DNA of 64,000 nucleotides from Silurus meridionalis (taxonomy: Eukaryota > Chordata > Actinopteri > Siluriformes > Siluridae). Within the stretch, counting starts at the first letter, position 1, and every line of letters starts with the position of its first letter. The stretch covers positions 6,059,990 through 6,123,989 of the forward strand of contig NC_060892.1 of assembly GCF_014805685.1 (NCBI RefSeq). The letters run 5' to 3'. Shown here piece by piece: positions 61,490 through 64,000 of the stretch. The notes below the pieces were generated by a model that saw nothing but the letters and a program-made list of their open reading frames with translations, did not search any database and was not told the origin of the DNA. The position numbers were made by a program, and so were the translations under genes.

Positions 61490-61922
61490 ACTGAAAAAGG
61501 TTCTCCTTCCCTTGCATCCAAAAACACACTTGAAGCACAGTGAAGGGCATGTACAAAGCCAACTTAATAAATATCTGCTTTATATGGGCTGGAGTGAAAG
61601 ATCTTGAGTTGCTGGCTATAAAGTTCTGTCCTCAACCATTCTGAAGATATTCCTGGATGAACTGGAACACTGACTGCACCCCAGGCCTCCTCACCTCATC
61701 TACATCAGTACCTGACTTTACTACTTGTAGCTGAATGAGCACGAATCTCCACAAGCACAAACCTGAAACATCTTCCTAGAAGAGTGAAGGTTACAACGGG
61801 GACTAAATGTGTAATGTGCTGTTCAAAGATGGTCAGATGTCTACAAACTTTTGTCTATATAGTGTATTTGAGAAACATTTATATTTATAGCATTTGGCAG
61901 ACATCCTTATCAAGAGCGACAA
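61490..61922 (+). mobile_element. Tc1-like element and SINE tail fragment
   Basis: cttgaagcacagtgaaggg, tcctcacctcatctacatca and tggtcagatgtctacaaact then tttgtctatatagtgta mark the Tc1 family of 1923-2347. A SINE tail (gcatttggcagacatcctta) follows at 61886. Confidence 0.6.
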
Positions 61923-61929
61923 AAAGACA

Positions 61930-63490
61930 TTATAGGCCTGACAAATTTAATGAAACATTGGAGAACCAGGACAGAAGAGTCATTTGACTGGAGGTAAATT
62001 AGCTCAAAAATAGAGGGGAAGTCGACAAACAAGCTTGCTAATGTAATTTGTTCATTCAAAGTAGCTAAGAGGCAGCGTGAAGCACATTTTCAGCTCGTCA
62101 ACTAGCCAGAATGAAAGGGAAAGAGGAAAACAACTCGAGCTGTTTCGCTGAAACAAGAGACTTCACTATATTCTTATTTTCCTTTATCCAAAAAATGGCA
62201 TGTAAAATTATAAATTGTGTCTGACAATGTATTTTAAATGCACTTTTAACCTTATGACAAGTTACCTATTATCTAGTTACTACCTTTTTTCAGGACTCTC
62301 AGTAACATGATGAGACAGGAAAGAAATAATAGCTGGGGAGAGAACAAGGAAAAGGAATTAACTTGTATCTTGCAATTGTTGCTAAATTGCTGCTCTAGTG
62401 TGTTTCCAGTGACACCAGATAGTTTGCTTTAGAAAGGAATGTTTTCGTGCCCCATCTTACAACCTCCAGCGTAACTTCCTCCTACTTTCACAGCTTCTTT
62501 AACAATCTAATTAGAAGTGAATACAGGAACCGTAATTCACTGATACCGATAGCTGGGTAGGATAGTACTTGCCGATAACCAATTAATGACCCGATAGTTT
62601 TTAAAATAGACATAATAGGCATTTGACGGACATTTTGTAATATTACAAAAAAAACAAAAACAACAACAGTATTGAATCATGAAAATGAAATAAATATGAA
62701 TATATTAATTTAACTAATAAATGCAATTATTTAATAAATAAATTATATATTCGAACTAACAAATATAATATAGCACTCTCCGTGCAGCACACAAGCTAAC
62801 ATGTAAAAACAAACAGCATGTGGCATCAGTGATCCGCCTTTAGTGGCCACTCTCATAAAGACCTGCACAGCCGCTCCAGCAACAGACAAAACCCTGAAAA
62901 ACTATCAGTATGAATTTTGCAGATAGCTGATAGTCCCAGCAATCAACAATTGGCACGAATAATTCCAATTTACACCCGATGTGTCCCTTGTGCACGAGTC
63001 ACGCCATTTGATGTGAAACCATTTTGGCATTCAGAGTCGTTTATATAATAAGTCATTATTATTTATAAATGAATTAAATAAGCAATGATCCTGAGCTCCC
63101 AGAATTTCCTGCTAACAAAACACACCCGTAACAACCCTGTCTTTTGCCAATTTTTCCATTAAAAAAATAATAAATTTTTCCCCCAATGTGCAACACACGT
63201 TGCTATACAGAAATATAAGCACCATGCTGCCTGAGATCTTCTAGCACTGCTCAACTGGTCCCGCCTTCTCTCAGGGTAAGAGGTAAGTATACTTCAAGGC
63301 TCTTCTCTGTTTTGGCAAAGATGTGGTGGAATGAACTTTCAGTAGATTTCATGAACAGAGTCACTGGCTATCTTCAAGCGACGGTGAACAATTCCTGAAA
63401 CACTTAGCACTTTTCCTGATTTGCTTAGTCTTTTTTTGTTTTTTTAAATAAAAATAAGAAAATAATCGGAGTTGTAGGCTAATGGTATCT
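61930..63490. other. insr intron 2, no recognised feature
   Basis: AT-rich DNA with no exon and no confidently named transposon. Confidence 0.5.
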
Positions 63491-63494
63491 TAAT

Positions 63495-63600
63495 TTTGTA
63501 ATCTAGCGAACCAGTGTTGATTTATTTATTGATGGAGACTCAAAGCACTTTTTACGTCTCTCTGGTTAAGGGCGTCTACTAAAATGCTGTAAATTCAAGT
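63495..63600 (+). mobile_element. SINE 3' part, copy 2
   Basis: tctagcgaaccagtgttgat, ggagactcaaagcactttt and ctggttaagggcgtctacta match 20715-20850. The remaining DNA to 64000 contains several copies of an aatgctagtttttgggtta-type motif about 40-50 bases apart. Confidence 0.6.
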
Positions 63601-63754
63601 GTAAATATACGACCACAGTGAGAAAATCTAAACAATATTTCAGCACAGCTGGATTAACGCTAGATTGTTTTGACATACTTCAGACAGGAAGTAGGAAGTT
63701 TGTGTACAAGTGCAGTACAAATCATGTTTGGATCGAGCATCCACAAGTCTGTGT

Positions 63755-63920
63755 ACTATAATGCTAGTTTTTGGGTTATCCCATGCACAATAATGCTATT
63801 TTTTAGTTAACCTGTGAATTAAAATGCTAGTTTTTAGGTTAGCCCATGTACAAAAATGCTAGTTTTTTGTTAGTTTGTTTACTGGAATGCAAATTTTTGA
63901 GATAGACTGTAACAATACTG
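63755..63920 (+). repeat. short imperfect tandem repeat
   Basis: The phrase ataatgctagtttttgggtt recurs with changes at about 63759, 63789, 63829, 63856 and 63886, giving a decayed tandem array of roughly 30-45 base spacing. Confidence 0.6.
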
Positions 63921-64000
63921 CTGGTTTAGGAATTTAGTATATTAGCCTGTATTCTCTGGTTTCTGCTATTTAATTATTAGCCGTTTTACTTTATTACTAC

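Noticed and set aside
55030..64000. insr exons 1 and 2
   Set aside because: Exon 2 should be a ~550-base open segment with the L1 domain; no such segment exists on the minus strand here.

Overview
The window is vertebrate nuclear DNA, almost certainly from a teleost fish. Coding exons are short and bounded by GT/AG. Microsatellites are abundant. The interspersed repeats are the usual fish mix: Tc1-like elements, L2-type and RTE-type LINEs, tRNA-derived SINEs, hAT MITEs, Ty3/Gypsy and a retrovirus-like fragment. The mix recalls catfishes, but that is an impression from remembered repeat families. No prokaryotic features, CRISPR arrays or convincing RNA genes were seen.

Two protein genes lie on the minus strand. 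The main one is the insulin receptor (insr). Nineteen exons, equivalent to human exons 3-10 and 12-22, lie between 55027 and 42350. Splice phases agree at every junction, and the stop codon is at 42350-42352. Exons 1-2 are not seen and should lie beyond the right edge. The exons encode the receptor from the Cys-rich domain through L2, three FnIII domains, the tetrabasic processing site, the transmembrane helix, the NPEY juxtamembrane motif, the tyrosine kinase and the YTHM tail. No counterpart of mammalian exon 11 is present. The 3' UTR may run to about 35 kb, where a minus-strand AATAAA lies.

The second gene occupies the left end. Five exons (12408-12333, 4948-4842, 4099-3759, 1352-1235, 1146-1020) join in phase and give the first ~256 codons of a Ser-rich protein that continues off the left edge. 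I could not name it with confidence.

Between and inside these genes the DNA is mostly transposon debris. From 17 to 35 kb is a nested cluster: Tc1 remnants, an L2 3' end with a hAT MITE beside it, a decayed retroviral pol fragment, and an L2 LINE split by a 7.4-kb Gypsy element. The Gypsy has 433-bp LTRs that look identical by eye, but its reading frames are broken many times. A Tc1 element with long terminal repeats follows at 33.5-34.8 kb. A degenerate telomere-like CCCTAA array sits at about 10.8-11.3 kb. Intron 2 of insr (55-64 kb) holds long purine tracts, CA arrays, an RTE LINE fragment and a tRNA-Glu-like SINE whose tail resembles the RTE end.
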